A stretch of 64,000 bases of DNA from Pedobacter sp. Leaf176 (GCF_001424305.1 NZ_LMPD01000003.1:614493-678492); one strand, 5' to 3'. Positions 18,674 through 28,154 are shown, counted from the stretch's first letter. The notes: a model not told the origin generated them from the sequence alone. Numbers and translations are program-made.

Positions 18674-19459
18674 ATGACACTGAAATCCTTTGGTCAAAAA
18701 GTTGTTTCTTTTCTTAAAACAGCACTATTTTCCTTTATTTGTATCGTTTTCCTATTCCTTCTTATCTGGACTTTTTGCTATTCTCTGCATATTTTTTATT
18801 TATTTGTTTTAACGTTAATTGCAGCAATTGTTGCCTTTTTCAAAAAGCAAAACAGAAAATTTATAACGATAACATTGTTAATCGGATTAGGTATTTTTAT
18901 CTTATCAACACCATATAATTTAAAACAATATAACCGTCACGCAGAGGCTTTTCAAAAACAAATAAATAACGGCTATCATTTAAATTTTAAAGAAAAATGC
19001 GGAATATATGGTACACTGTTAATTATCACTGTGGGCGATATCATTCCGTTTCCCGAAGCTAGTATTCAAAATTTCTATTTATTATTTCCCAAAAAAAGTA
19101 AAACTAGAATATTTTATGATGATGACTATTTAGCTGCTCCTGATATACAAAGGCTACTTAACACAAAAGGCAAACAGCAAGTGGCCTGGAATAAATGGGG
19201 TGAACGTTTCAATCAGAATTTCAGATTTGCAGCCGCATACGATCCATGTACATTAGAAGTTACCGATGAAGGAAATCAGAAAAAAGCAACACTCGTTACT
19301 TATTTTCACTATCGAAAAAATTACACCACCCATAATGCTAATCACTATTTATACGGTCTGTTTGCTTTTCGTATTGATGAAGGATTATTCTGGTATTTAC
19401 AACATGAAGGCTGGTTACATCCATACACTTCAGTGTGGATAGCAAAATTTGATAAATAG
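18674..19459 (+). CDS. Membrane protein of unknown function
   Basis: A 261-aa protein with two to three membrane segments in the first 75 residues (about 14-36, 38-52 and 61-75), then a soluble region of about 185 residues. That region has an aromatic-rich C-terminal half (RIDEGLFWYLQHEGWLHPYTSVWIAKF) and no lipobox or catalytic motif that I recognise. It is a single gene, divergent from arfB and 55 bases before cmk, which has its own promoter. It may be lineage-restricted. Confidence 0.65.
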   Translation: MTLKSFGQKVVSFLKTALFSFICIVFLFLLIWTFCYSLHIFYLFVLTLIAAIVAFFKKQNRKFITITLLIGLGIFILSTPYNLKQYNRHAEAFQKQINNGYHLNFKEKCGIYGTLLIITVGDIIPFPEASIQNFYLLFPKKSKTRIFYDDDYLAAPDIQRLLNTKGKQQVAWNKWGERFNQNFRFAAAYDPCTLEVTDEGNQKKATLVTYFHYRKNYTTHNANHYLYGLFAFRIDEGLFWYLQHEGWLHPYTSVWIAKFDK

Positions 19460-19499
19460 ATAATTATAGATTTTAATTCAGCATTCTTTACATCTTTTT

Positions 19500-19507
19500 T
19501 ACCTTTG
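19500..19507 (+). promoter_or_regulatory. -7 element of cmk
   Basis: TACCTTTG, a full match, seven bases before the cmk ATG, implying a nearly leaderless mRNA. The -33 region lacks a clear TTTG. Confidence 0.6.
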
Positions 19508-19514
19508 CGGTACA

Positions 19515-20195
19515 ATGAATAAAAATCTGGTAATAGCCATAGACGGCTATTCATCTTGCGGAAAAAGTACATTAGCAAAAGCGTTAGCAAAAAAATTAGG
19601 CTTTATTTACGTTGACAGCGGCTCAATGTACCGCGCCGTAACGTTATTTTTTTTAAGAAATAAAATCGATATCTCAAATGATGAACAGGTTATTGATGCC
19701 TTGCGCCATATAGAATTGAATTTTCATTCACGTGATTATGAATCACATATTACTTTAAACGGCGAAGAAGTTTCTGACGAAATACGCTTAATGCCAGTAT
19801 CTGAAAATGTTAGCGAAGTTTCTGCACATAAAATTGTTCGCCATGAAATGGTAAAACAACAACAAAGAATGGGCAAATCTAAAAATATTGTTATGGATGG
19901 GCGCGATATTGGCACAACCGTTTTTCCTGATGCTCCTTTAAAATTTTTCATGACGGCAGATCCTAAAATCAGAGCCGAAAGAAGATTTAAGGAACTTGAG
20001 AACAAAGGTAACAATAGCACAACATTAGAAGAAGTCTTTGAAAATTTAGCTCATCGTGACTACGCAGATACAACAAGAAAAGAAAGTCCGCTGGTTAGAG
20101 CCGATGATGCCATCATTTTAGACAATACAGATTTAACCCAGGAAGACCAGTTAGCCTTTGCAATAGAAAAAGTAGCCCCATTATTGGGCAATTAA
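19515..20195 (+). CDS. cmk: (d)CMP kinase
   Basis: Cytidylate kinase, phosphorylating CMP and dCMP to the diphosphates. It has 226 aa. The P-loop GYSSCGKS is at 11-18 and is followed by YVDSGSMYRAVTLF. The nucleotide-binding MDGRDIGTTVFPDAPLKFFMTAD and the late basic motif AERRFKEL are standard. It has a promoter of its own. The next gene (DUF1080) starts 50 bases downstream. Confidence 0.95.
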   Translation: MNKNLVIAIDGYSSCGKSTLAKALAKKLGFIYVDSGSMYRAVTLFFLRNKIDISNDEQVIDALRHIELNFHSRDYESHITLNGEEVSDEIRLMPVSENVSEVSAHKIVRHEMVKQQQRMGKSKNIVMDGRDIGTTVFPDAPLKFFMTADPKIRAERRFKELENKGNNSTTLEEVFENLAHRDYADTTRKESPLVRADDAIILDNTDLTQEDQLAFAIEKVAPLLGN

Positions 20196-20245
20196 CGCAA
20201 ATAGTTTATTTTTTCATATTTTTAGCCATTAACCCGTTCGCCATT

Positions 20246-21076
20246 ATGAAATTAAAGCTGACTACATTTCTACTTTTTATTTTTACAGTACTGACGCTTA
20301 GTGCCAACGCACAAAAAGGCTGGATTAATCTTTTTAACGGGAAAGACTTAAAAGATTGGAATGTTAAGATTTCTAAACACAACTATAAAGATAATTACGC
20401 TAACACTTTCCGCGTCGAAAATGGGGTAATGAAAGTTAGTTACGACGGGTATACTGCCTTCGACCAACAATATGGACACATATTTTACAAAAAGCCTTTC
20501 TCTGCATACTTATTAAAAGTTACCTACCGTTTTATTGGTGAACAGGCTAAAGGCGGCGAGGGCTGGGCTTTAAGAAATAGCGGCGCCATGCTTCATTGTC
20601 AGGATCCTGCTACAATGCTTAAAGATCAGGATTTTCCAATTTCTATTGAGGGACAGATTCTAGGCGGCGACGGAGTACATGATAGACATACAAGCAATGT
20701 TTGTACACCAGGCACCCAGATAGATTTTCAAGGCAAGTTATTTACCCAACATTGTTTGGATTCTAAATCTAAAACCTATAGCGGCGAACAATGGGTTACC
20801 GCAGAATTTTTGGTACTTGGCGATTCGGTAATTAAACACATCGTCGAAGGCAACGTGGTTTTAGAATATAATAAGCCGCAAATTGGTGGTGGCAATGTTT
20901 CTAATTACGATCCTAAAGTTAAAGTTGATGGAAAACCATTAACATCCGGTTACATTTCATTACAAAGCGAGAGCCATCCTATTGAATTTAAAACTGTTCA
21001 ATTGTATAATCTTGAGCCTTTTGTTAAAAATAAAGTTAAACTTAATAAAGTGCTGGATAAAATACTTAAAGATTAG
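20246..21076 (+). CDS. Secreted DUF1080 (3-keto-disaccharide hydrolase-type) protein
   Basis: A 276-aa exported protein (signal peptide 1-23, ending SANAQ) with one DUF1080 domain, a concanavalin-like fold. GWINLFNGKDLKDW is the family's opening motif and LTSGYISLQSESHPIEFKTVQLYNL its closing one. Members act on sugars in the periplasm, some as 3-keto-glycoside hydrolases or lyases; the substrate here is unknown. HIFYKKPFSAYLLKVTYRF and GALL-like cores are conserved. No redox partner gene is adjacent. A terminator follows. Confidence 0.85.
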   Translation: MKLKLTTFLLFIFTVLTLSANAQKGWINLFNGKDLKDWNVKISKHNYKDNYANTFRVENGVMKVSYDGYTAFDQQYGHIFYKKPFSAYLLKVTYRFIGEQAKGGEGWALRNSGAMLHCQDPATMLKDQDFPISIEGQILGGDGVHDRHTSNVCTPGTQIDFQGKLFTQHCLDSKSKTYSGEQWVTAEFLVLGDSVIKHIVEGNVVLEYNKPQIGGGNVSNYDPKVKVDGKPLTSGYISLQSESHPIEFKTVQLYNLEPFVKNKVKLNKVLDKILKD

Positions 21077-21139
21077 AAATCACATTTCCATTAGAGTAAA
21101 CCTCATCATAAATCAACTTAATCGCTTTTTTTGCTAACT

Positions 21140-21170
21140 AATAAGGGCTAAGCTTTTAGCCTTATTTTTA
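21140..21170 (+). terminator. Terminator after the DUF1080 gene
   Basis: Arms AATAAGGGCTAA and TTAGCCTTATT pair over 11 bp with one bulged G, around a 4-base loop, and run into a T-rich tail. Confidence 0.7.
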
Positions 21171-21346
21171 TTCTATCAAAACTGAGCGTAATTCAAATGG
21201 CTTACACCATTGCGTATTACATACTAAATCTTATTGGGGTTGCAGCTACTCTCCATCATACAGTTCGGCCACTAGACGTAGCAACTGTACCGACCGAAGT
21301 TGTTAATAATGATATGGAATTGAACATTTTTCAGCATCATAAACGC

Positions 21347-22087
21347 ATGAAAAGATTTTCAATTCTATTGATTCTATCAATAATAACAGCTAAATTATTT
21401 GCTTGCTCTTGCGTTTCAGGTACCATTACCGAAAATTTTTACAAAGCAAATTTTGTAGCAATCGCAGAGATTTTAAAAACAAATACCAATGAGAAAGGAA
21501 AAGATTTTTATACGGTTGACATTAGCGTTAAAGAACTTTATAAAGGAATTTCATCAAGATCCATTAATATCGGAGGTTATAATGGCGTGCAACAGTGGAG
21601 TTCTTGCGATATAAAACTCATCCCGGGAAGTAAATGGCTATTTTTTGGATATAAAGATAAAAAGGGAAAATTTTATTCTGGCTATTGCAGTATGCAAAGA
21701 GCTGACGACCATAATTTTATTAAACGAAAATGCGCTTTTATATTATCTGTTTTAAAAAAGAATGCCGGTAATTTTGTTGAAAAAATACCGTATAACCTCC
21801 CGTATTTAAACTATGACAATTATAAAACCTATAGCGCTGATAAAACCGGGATGTACTGCCTGTTCTCTGTTAAACTCGATTCCAATTTAAATATTGAAAA
21901 AATTATTTTCTATACAGATGATAATGAAATTATAAAAAAAAAGCTTCAGAATGAACTTAAAAAATGCTCTTTCAAGGATTATGCAATTAAAAATAATCTG
22001 AACACATCGCAGGGTTTCTCTTATATTTTTGAAGTCTATCCTTATACCCCAATTGCTGAACCAGACCTAAGAATACATGGATTATAA
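21347..22087 (+). CDS. Secreted protein with a TIMP/netrin-like N-terminus
   Basis: A 246-aa exported protein. The signal peptide (MKRFSILLILSIITAKLFA) is followed directly by CSCVSGTITENFYKANFVAIAEI, the pattern of bacterial TIMP/netrin-like domains, in which the mature protein begins with Cys-x-Cys. Further cysteines (SSCDIK, GYCSM, KRKC, MYC, KKC) suggest disulfides. The C-terminal third is unassigned. The start at 21347 matches the signal peptide; the longer frame from 21197 adds 50 residues unlike a leader. It is a single gene with no identified partner. Confidence 0.6.
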   Translation: MKRFSILLILSIITAKLFACSCVSGTITENFYKANFVAIAEILKTNTNEKGKDFYTVDISVKELYKGISSRSINIGGYNGVQQWSSCDIKLIPGSKWLFFGYKDKKGKFYSGYCSMQRADDHNFIKRKCAFILSVLKKNAGNFVEKIPYNLPYLNYDNYKTYSADKTGMYCLFSVKLDSNLNIEKIIFYTDDNEIIKKKLQNELKKCSFKDYAIKNNLNTSQGFSYIFEVYPYTPIAEPDLRIHGL

Positions 22088-22210
22088 TGTATTATTTAAA
22101 ATATTAATGTAGTGTATTAAAGTATTTCATAATTTTGGAACTCTTAGCACGATGTTTGTACCAAGCGTCGTTAAATTTTGTATAAATCTGCCTGAAGAAA
22201 TCTAAAAATT

Positions 22211-23191
22211 ATGTTTAAAATTTTCTTTGTATTCATAGCGCTGTCCGTATTTTCAACCCATATAATCGCACAAGATACCTACCGCGTTACAGCAGATAAG
22301 TTGAGGGTTAGGGAAACCCGCGACCCAAAAAGTAAGGTCATCAGCAATATATCACAAAATGACAACATAATAGTTTTAGATGCCAGCAATGCTAAGTTTT
22401 ACAAAGTAAAATTGAAAAACGGAGAAGGCTGGGTGAGTAAGGAGTTTATACAAAAAGTAGAACAAGCTCCTGCACAGCATGCCAGCAGTGCTGTACCGAA
22501 TCCCCCACAACAAAATTCCGGTATAACAAAAGAGGTTATCTATCGCGTAACCACCGATAACCTGAGGGTTAGAGCACAGGCCGACCCGAAAAGCAAAGTA
22601 ATAGGCTACCTCCCTGAAAATGAAAATGTAGCTGTTATCGATTCGAGCAATGCCAGCTATTTCAAAATCAAGGTTACCAATGGAGAAGGTTGGGCAAGTA
22701 AAGAATTTCTGACCAGGATTTCGCCTGTTAGCCAGCCCACTACTTCGGAGCCGGCAGCTGCAGCATCAGTACCAAAAGAAACTAAAGATTATGCAAGCAT
22801 TGTCTTCTTTGCAATTGTTGCGCTGATATTGTTTACTATTCTTTATTTCTCAATAAAATATGCAAGTGGAAATAAGGTCTTAATCGCTTTTTCGGTAATC
22901 GTAATATTGGTGATCGGATATTTTTGCTTTATTACTTTTATACAGGCTAAAGTTGTTTCAGGAACTTATACGAGTAACGAAGATATACAATACAAGAATT
23001 TTAACTTTAAATCGAAAGATTCTGTTACGGTTACAGATGCTTACACGGATTCCGTTTTCACATCGAAATATGTTATCGATGGTGAAATGATAAAACTTTA
23101 TGATCAACAAAACACAATAATGCTTTTAATCAGAGATGAAAATACCTTAATTGGTGAAGGCTTTACCAGAGGCACATTTACTAAGAATTAA
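22211..23191 (+). CDS. Protein with two bacterial SH3 domains and a membrane anchor
   Basis: A 326-aa exported protein: signal peptide 1-20 (ending IIAQ), two SH3b domains (about 21-92 and 113-178) that are near duplicates of each other (YRVTADKLRVRETRDPKSKV and YRVTTDNLRVRAQADPKSKV), a Pro/Ala linker, two membrane segments (about 196-216 and 222-245) and a C-terminal soluble domain. SH3b domains often bind peptidoglycan or peptides. No hydrolase domain is fused, so a binding or sensing role is more likely than cutting. The function is unknown. Confidence 0.75.
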   Translation: MFKIFFVFIALSVFSTHIIAQDTYRVTADKLRVRETRDPKSKVISNISQNDNIIVLDASNAKFYKVKLKNGEGWVSKEFIQKVEQAPAQHASSAVPNPPQQNSGITKEVIYRVTTDNLRVRAQADPKSKVIGYLPENENVAVIDSSNASYFKIKVTNGEGWASKEFLTRISPVSQPTTSEPAAAASVPKETKDYASIVFFAIVALILFTILYFSIKYASGNKVLIAFSVIVILVIGYFCFITFIQAKVVSGTYTSNEDIQYKNFNFKSKDSVTVTDAYTDSVFTSKYVIDGEMIKLYDQQNTIMLLIRDENTLIGEGFTRGTFTKN

Positions 23192-23535
23192 TACGCGCCT
23201 TCACCTTCGTCGCAATCTTTATCTTTAAACCCGAAAAGCAGAATAGCAGACAGCGTAGCGAGAACTATGAGCGATAAGGGGACTGGTTGAACACAATTAC
23301 AAAAGGTGCACTTCCAAATCTTGATTTAAACCTTACCCCCCTACTGGCTGCCCATCTGATAGAAGGAAATTACACAACCCTAATTTCATCGTCAACTCTT
23401 ATTCGTTGTTCCTTTATCCCTACTTACAAGTACCCAATCTTAATACTTGATACTAAATACCTGATACTATTTTATAATAACCTAAAAATCAGCAACATTT
23501 ATTAAAAAAATCTTTTCTATTAATTAAAATATTTT
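23192..23535. other. Intergenic stretch without a recognised gene
   Basis: About 340 bases between the SH3 gene and the rpsA promoter. It contains only a weak non-ATG ORF (23287-23505) with no family resemblance and ordinary AT-rich sequence. I see no RNA gene or repeat here. Confidence 0.5.
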
Positions 23536-23543
23536 TACCTTTG
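23536..23543 (+). promoter_or_regulatory. -7 element of rpsA
   Basis: TACCTTTG is followed by a 37-base leader holding AAAAAGGAG just before the ATG at 23581. The leader is also where S1-type autoregulation would act, but no structure is evident. Confidence 0.6.
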
Positions 23544-23580
23544 CAGTCCCTAAATAGGGAAAAAAGGAGATAATTAATTA

Positions 23581-25515
23581 ATGGCTAAAAAACAAGTAGC
23601 AGAAAAAGAATTAGCAGCAAAAACAGCTGAGCTTCAGGGAGAAGGCGGACGCCTGACTGAAAAAGAAACTATTGAATCAGAAGCTGATTCAGTTTCGATC
23701 GAATCGATCAAATCATCATTAGCAACACCAACAGAAGATTTCGATTGGGATGCAGATGAAAAAGTTTTCGGTAATTACAATGACGCAGACCGTAAAAAGT
23801 TTGAAGATATGTATGCTGGAACATTCAATCAGATCACTAAAGGTGAAATTATCAGTGGTATCGTTGTTTCAATAAACAACAAAGACGTAGTGTTAAATGT
23901 TGGTTTTAAATCAGACGGTTTAGTTTCTACTTCAGAATTCCGTGATACACCAGATCTAAAAATCGGCGATTCAGTTGACGTTTTCGTTGAAGCACCAGAA
24001 GATGCTAACGGTCAATTGATCCTTTCCCGCAAAAGAGCAAAAACCCAACGATCATGGGAAGCAATTAACGAGGCTCTTGAAAATGATAGAATCATCAATG
24101 GTTTCGTTAAGAGCCGTACTAAAGGTGGTTTAATTGTTGACATCATGGGTGTTGAAGCTTTCTTACCAGGATCTCAAATTGATATTAAACCTATCCGCGA
24201 TTACGATGTATACGTGGGTAAAACAATGGAATTTAAAGTTGTTAAAATTAACCATGAGTTTAAAAACGTAGTTGTTTCTCATAAAGTGTTAATTGAAGAC
24301 GATTTAGAAAGCCAAAAAGTAGAAATTGTTTCTAAATTAGAAAAAGGTCAGGTATTAGAAGGTACGGTTAAAAATATTACTGATTTCGGTGTATTCATCG
24401 ATTTAGGTGGTGTTGACGGATTACTTCACATTACTGATATTTCTTGGGGCCGCATAGAGCATCCGAAAGAGGTATTATCATTAGACGAAAAAATCAACGT
24501 TGTTGTGTTGGATTTCGATGATGAGAAAAAACGTATCGCTTTAGGATTAAAACAATTAACTCCACACCCTTGGGAGAATCTGGATACCGAAATTCAGGTT
24601 GGTTCTAAAGTAAAAGGAAAAATCGTAACTGTTGCAGATTACGGTGCTTTCTTAGAAATCATCCCAGGTGTTGAAGGCTTAATTCACGTTTCTGAAATGA
24701 GCTGGTCGCAAAACTTAAGAAATCCTCAAGAATTCTTAAAAGTTGGTGACGAGATCGAAGCTGAAGTTTTAACTTTAGACAGAGATGAGCGCAAAATGAG
24801 CTTGGGTATTAAACAATTATCTAACGATCCATGGCAGGAAGTTGCTGCTAAATTCCCAGTTGGAAGCAAGCATAAAGCAACCGTTAAAAACATGACTAAC
24901 TTCGGCGTATTTGTTGAAATCGAAGAAGGTATCGATGGTTTAATCCACATTTCTGATTTATCTTGGTCTAAAAAAGTAAACCACCCTAACGAATTCACTA
25001 AAGTTGGTGATGTATTAGATGTAGTTGTTTTAGAATTAGATGTTGATAACCGTAAATTAAGCTTAGGTCACAAACAATTAGAAGAAAACCCTTGGGATAC
25101 TTTTGAAACTATCTTCACTTTAGATTCTGTTCACCAGGGTACTGTTGTTAAAGTAACTGATAAAGGTGCTGTAATTGCTTTACCATACGGCGTAGAAGGT
25201 TTCGTACCAACTAAACATATGGTTAAAGAAGATGGCTCTACGCTTAAGGCGGATGAGACTAACGAATTCAAAATCATTGAGTTTAATAAAGAAGCAAAAC
25301 GCATCGTTGTATCTCACGCCCGTATCTGGGAAGAGGTGAAAGCAGAAGCTGTTGCTGAAGAAAGAGCTACTAAGAAAAAAGAAGCAAAAGCTGCTGTAAC
25401 TGCCGTTAAAAAAGTTAAAGATTCTGTAGAGAAATCTACTTTAGGAGACTTAGACGTATTGGCTCAATTGAAATCGCAATTAGAAGGCGAAGAAAGCAAA
25501 GCTAAAAAAGGCTAG
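23581..25515 (+). CDS. rpsA: 30S ribosomal protein S1
   Basis: A 644-aa RNA-binding protein that recruits mRNA to the small subunit. Six S1 repeats are visible in order, with cores GIVVSINNKDVVLNVGFKSD, GFVKSRTKGGLIVDIMG, GTVKNITDFGVFIDLGG, GKIVTVADYGAFLEII, ATVKNMTNFGVFVEIEEG and GTVVKVTDKGAVIALPYG. An acidic N-terminal extension of about 85 residues and a Lys/Ala-rich tail are typical of Bacteroidota S1. In this phylum S1 matters because ribosome-binding sites are weak. It is a single gene with its own promoter and a strong terminator. Confidence 0.97.
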   Translation: MAKKQVAEKELAAKTAELQGEGGRLTEKETIESEADSVSIESIKSSLATPTEDFDWDADEKVFGNYNDADRKKFEDMYAGTFNQITKGEIISGIVVSINNKDVVLNVGFKSDGLVSTSEFRDTPDLKIGDSVDVFVEAPEDANGQLILSRKRAKTQRSWEAINEALENDRIINGFVKSRTKGGLIVDIMGVEAFLPGSQIDIKPIRDYDVYVGKTMEFKVVKINHEFKNVVVSHKVLIEDDLESQKVEIVSKLEKGQVLEGTVKNITDFGVFIDLGGVDGLLHITDISWGRIEHPKEVLSLDEKINVVVLDFDDEKKRIALGLKQLTPHPWENLDTEIQVGSKVKGKIVTVADYGAFLEIIPGVEGLIHVSEMSWSQNLRNPQEFLKVGDEIEAEVLTLDRDERKMSLGIKQLSNDPWQEVAAKFPVGSKHKATVKNMTNFGVFVEIEEGIDGLIHISDLSWSKKVNHPNEFTKVGDVLDVVVLELDVDNRKLSLGHKQLEENPWDTFETIFTLDSVHQGTVVKVTDKGAVIALPYGVEGFVPTKHMVKEDGSTLKADETNEFKIIEFNKEAKRIVVSHARIWEEVKAEAVAEERATKKKEAKAAVTAVKKVKDSVEKSTLGDLDVLAQLKSQLEGEESKAKKG

Positions 25516-25533
25516 TTCTTTTTAACTAATATT

Positions 25534-25564
25534 AAAAGCTCCCTGATAAAATCAGGGAGCTTTT
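25534..25564. terminator. Bidirectional terminator between rpsA and the GT2 gene
   Basis: A perfect 14-bp stem: AAAAGCTCCCTGAT (25534-25547), loop AAA, ATCAGGGAGCTTTT (25551-25564). The right arm contains the stop codon and last codons of the minus-strand GT2 gene. Confidence 0.85.
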
Positions 25565-26310
25565 ATTTTATAGTGATTTTTATACCATTTAAATTTCCCT
25601 AATAAAAATTTGTAATAAAAGAATGGAAGCATCAGCGGATGGTGTTCTCGCAAATGCTTTTTGGTTGCATTATGCAGGTTTTGACCTAAATTGACAGTTG
25701 TTGTTTTGTTGTATCCATCAGAATGAAATACACCAAGTGTCGCATCAGTTTTGATTAGCTTAAATCGTTTATAGGCTTTAAGAATAAACCAGATGTCCAT
25801 TGAGAAATGATTGTCGACAGGAAATTCACCAATTTGTTCCTGGACTTTTCGGGTATAGAAATAGCTTACCGGATTATTCGGAAATAAATTTAACCAATAT
25901 TGTAAAACATCTTTGTACAGGATTGAAGGCACTCTCAATGTACTTTCAGAAGCGCTCTTGAAAATCAGGTTTCCAATAACCATGTCGGCATCTTTATTCG
26001 CCTGAAAAACAGATACAACATGGTCAAAAGCGCCGGGTAAAAATTCGTCGTCTGCATTTAAATAAACAATAACATCTCCCGAACTTAATCTAAAAGCTTT
26101 ATTCATAGCATCTGATTGCCCCATATCTATTTCCGAAATGTATTTTATATTAGGATACTCCTCAATGATGGATGTGGTATTATCTTTTGAACCTCCATCA
26201 ACTATGATATGTTCGAAATTAGGATAACTCTGAATCAAAACACTTTCAATAGCTCTCCTTATATACTTTCCTGAATTGAAAGATGGCGTAAGCACACTAA
26301 TTTTCGTCAT
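25552..26310 (-). CDS. Family 2 glycosyltransferase
   Basis: A 252-aa GT-A-fold glycosyltransferase (GT2). The nucleotide-binding start KISVLTPSFNSGKYI, the first acidic site IIVDGGSKDNT and the DxD-like VYLNADDEF (metal and sugar nucleotide) are clear. GQSDAMNKAF is typical of the WcaA-like group. It would transfer a sugar to a polysaccharide or lipid acceptor at the cytoplasmic face; donor and acceptor are unknown. It stands alone, not in a polysaccharide cluster. ATGs at 26316 and 26310 are equally plausible; the second is used. Its 3' end lies inside the rpsA terminator stem. Confidence 0.87.
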   Translation of the reverse strand: MTKISVLTPSFNSGKYIRRAIESVLIQSYPNFEHIIVDGGSKDNTTSIIEEYPNIKYISEIDMGQSDAMNKAFRLSSGDVIVYLNADDEFLPGAFDHVVSVFQANKDADMVIGNLIFKSASESTLRVPSILYKDVLQYWLNLFPNNPVSYFYTRKVQEQIGEFPVDNHFSMDIWFILKAYKRFKLIKTDATLGVFHSDGYNKTTTVNLGQNLHNATKKHLREHHPLMLPFFYYKFLLGKFKWYKNHYKIKAP

Positions 26311-26458
26311 TATCATCCATAATATATTGATAAATATTACTTATTAAATATAATTGATATGCCAATTGGTTAAACCAATAAAAATACCGTAACAGGAATA
26401 TTTCAATCTGGTTGTTTCTCAGGTATCATTTAGAGTATTTACATAACACGATAATTGC

Positions 26459-26466
26459 TATTTTTG
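26459..26466 (+). promoter_or_regulatory. -7 element of the GH20 gene
   Basis: TATTTTTG, a full TAnnTTTG match, 20 bases before the ATG at 26487. It lies inside the longer ORF that begins at 26412, supporting the shorter start. Confidence 0.55.
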
Positions 26467-26486
26467 ATTTACAGAATTTATCTGGT

Positions 26487-28154
26487 ATGAAAAAAATCGC
26501 ATTTATATGTTTACTTAAGCTTTTTAGTTTAAATATAATCGCACAGGAGATTAATATTGTACCACTACCGGCTTACGTAAAACTCGAGGCTAACAAAAAA
26601 TCATTTTTAATAAATACAGAAACACAAATCGCTTTTACCGATTCTTCATTAATCAATTCAGCAATCTTCCTGAGTGAGTACATTCAGAAATATTATAAAG
26701 TAAACCTGAAGGTAACAAATGTTATACCTACCAAAAACTTCGTTAGCTTAATCCTGAATACAAAAATTAGCGAGTTTGATAATGCATACGCTTTAAACAC
26801 ACTGGACAATGGAATATCGATAACGGGCACTTCAGGTGCAGGCGTATTTTACGGTGTTCAGTCACTAATACAATTACTTCCAGCTTCAATCACAATTCCT
26901 TTAATAGTTCCACCGGTTAATATAATGGACCACCCGCGTTTCGACTATCGCGGAATGCATCTTGACGTGAGCCGTCATTTTTTTGAAGTAGATTTTATAA
27001 AACAATACATAGATTATTTGGCCTTTCATAAAATGAACTATTTCCATTGGCATTTAACTGATGATCATGGCTGGAGAATTGAAATAAAAAAATACCCTAA
27101 ATTAACTGAAATCGGTGCCTGGCGTAATGGAAGTATTATTGGTTTGTGGCCTGGAAAAGGAAATGAACACATTAAATATCAGGTGTTACCAACAGAAATA
27201 AAAATTACACCGAAAGACGCTGTAATTAAAACAGACGGAATTTGGCATGGTGGATTCTACACTCAGGAACAAATTAAAGAGGTAGTTGACTATGCCGCTA
27301 AACGCTACATCACAATTATTCCTGAGGTTGAAATGCCTGCGCATAGCATGGCTTTACTTGCAGCATACCCCGAATTAGGCACTGAACCCGGCAAAAAATA
27401 CGAGGTTGCTCAAACTTGGGGAATGATGAACAAATACAATAATGTGCTACAAGCATCTGATTCTACCTTTAAATTCCTTGAGAATGTATTGGCAGAAATG
27501 ATGGATTTATTCCCTTCACAATACATACACATTGGTGGCGATGAAGCTTCTAAAATATGGTGGAAACAATCGGCAGTTTCTCAGCAAATAATGAAGAAGA
27601 ATGGACTTAAAAACGAAAGCGAGCTGCAAAGCTATTTTATTCAGAAGATAGAGAAATTTGTAAACAGCAAAGGCAAAACCATCATAGGATGGAACGAAAT
27701 TTTGCAAGGTGGCTTAGCCCCTAATGCTGTGGTAATGAGCTGGCAAGGCGAAAAAGGAGGGATTGAAGCGGCTAAACAAAATCATAAAGCCATTATGACT
27801 CCTGAGGATAAAGTTTATTTCAACCATGCTCAATTTATTAAAGAGGATAGCCTGACAGCAGGCAAACCCTCGCTCTTAGCTCATGTTTACAATTACGAAC
27901 CTGTTCCTGCCGAATTAAATGCCGAACAGGCAAAATATATTTGGGGCGGACAAGGTTGCTTGTGGAGTGAATACATCACTAATCCCGCAAAAGTGCAGTA
28001 CATGCTTTTCCCCAGGCTGGATGCATTAAGCGAAATTTTATGGAGTCCAAAAGAGCAACGAAATTATCCTGATTTTCAAAAAAGATTGAAAACTCAGTTT
28101 AGGCGGTACGATTTAATGGGAATAATGTATTCTAAAAGGCATCTAGAAAATTAA
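26487..28154 (+). CDS. Family 20 beta-N-acetylhexosaminidase
   Basis: A 555-aa exported glycoside hydrolase (signal peptide about 1-20, ending IIAQ) that removes terminal beta-linked GlcNAc or GalNAc. The order is a GH20b N-terminal domain (about 25-145) and a GH20 barrel opening with HPRFDYRGMHLDVSRHFF. The catalytic Asp-Glu pair is in HIGGDEAS. WHLTDDHGWRIEIKKYPKL, IPEVEMPAHS and VMSWQGEKGG are barrel motifs. Chitin, glycan or peptidoglycan fragments are possible substrates. It is not in a SusCD locus. Its stop codon overlaps that of the convergent DCC gene (shared TTAA). Confidence 0.94.
   Translation: MKKIAFICLLKLFSLNIIAQEINIVPLPAYVKLEANKKSFLINTETQIAFTDSSLINSAIFLSEYIQKYYKVNLKVTNVIPTKNFVSLILNTKISEFDNAYALNTLDNGISITGTSGAGVFYGVQSLIQLLPASITIPLIVPPVNIMDHPRFDYRGMHLDVSRHFFEVDFIKQYIDYLAFHKMNYFHWHLTDDHGWRIEIKKYPKLTEIGAWRNGSIIGLWPGKGNEHIKYQVLPTEIKITPKDAVIKTDGIWHGGFYTQEQIKEVVDYAAKRYITIIPEVEMPAHSMALLAAYPELGTEPGKKYEVAQTWGMMNKYNNVLQASDSTFKFLENVLAEMMDLFPSQYIHIGGDEASKIWWKQSAVSQQIMKKNGLKNESELQSYFIQKIEKFVNSKGKTIIGWNEILQGGLAPNAVVMSWQGEKGGIEAAKQNHKAIMTPEDKVYFNHAQFIKEDSLTAGKPSLLAHVYNYEPVPAELNAEQAKYIWGGQGCLWSEYITNPAKVQYMLFPRLDALSEILWSPKEQRNYPDFQKRLKTQFRRYDLMGIMYSKRHLEN

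Noticed and set aside
23287..23505. 72-codon ORF before rpsA
   Set aside because: It begins at TTG, has no motif and ends in AT-rich promoter DNA; judged as chance.
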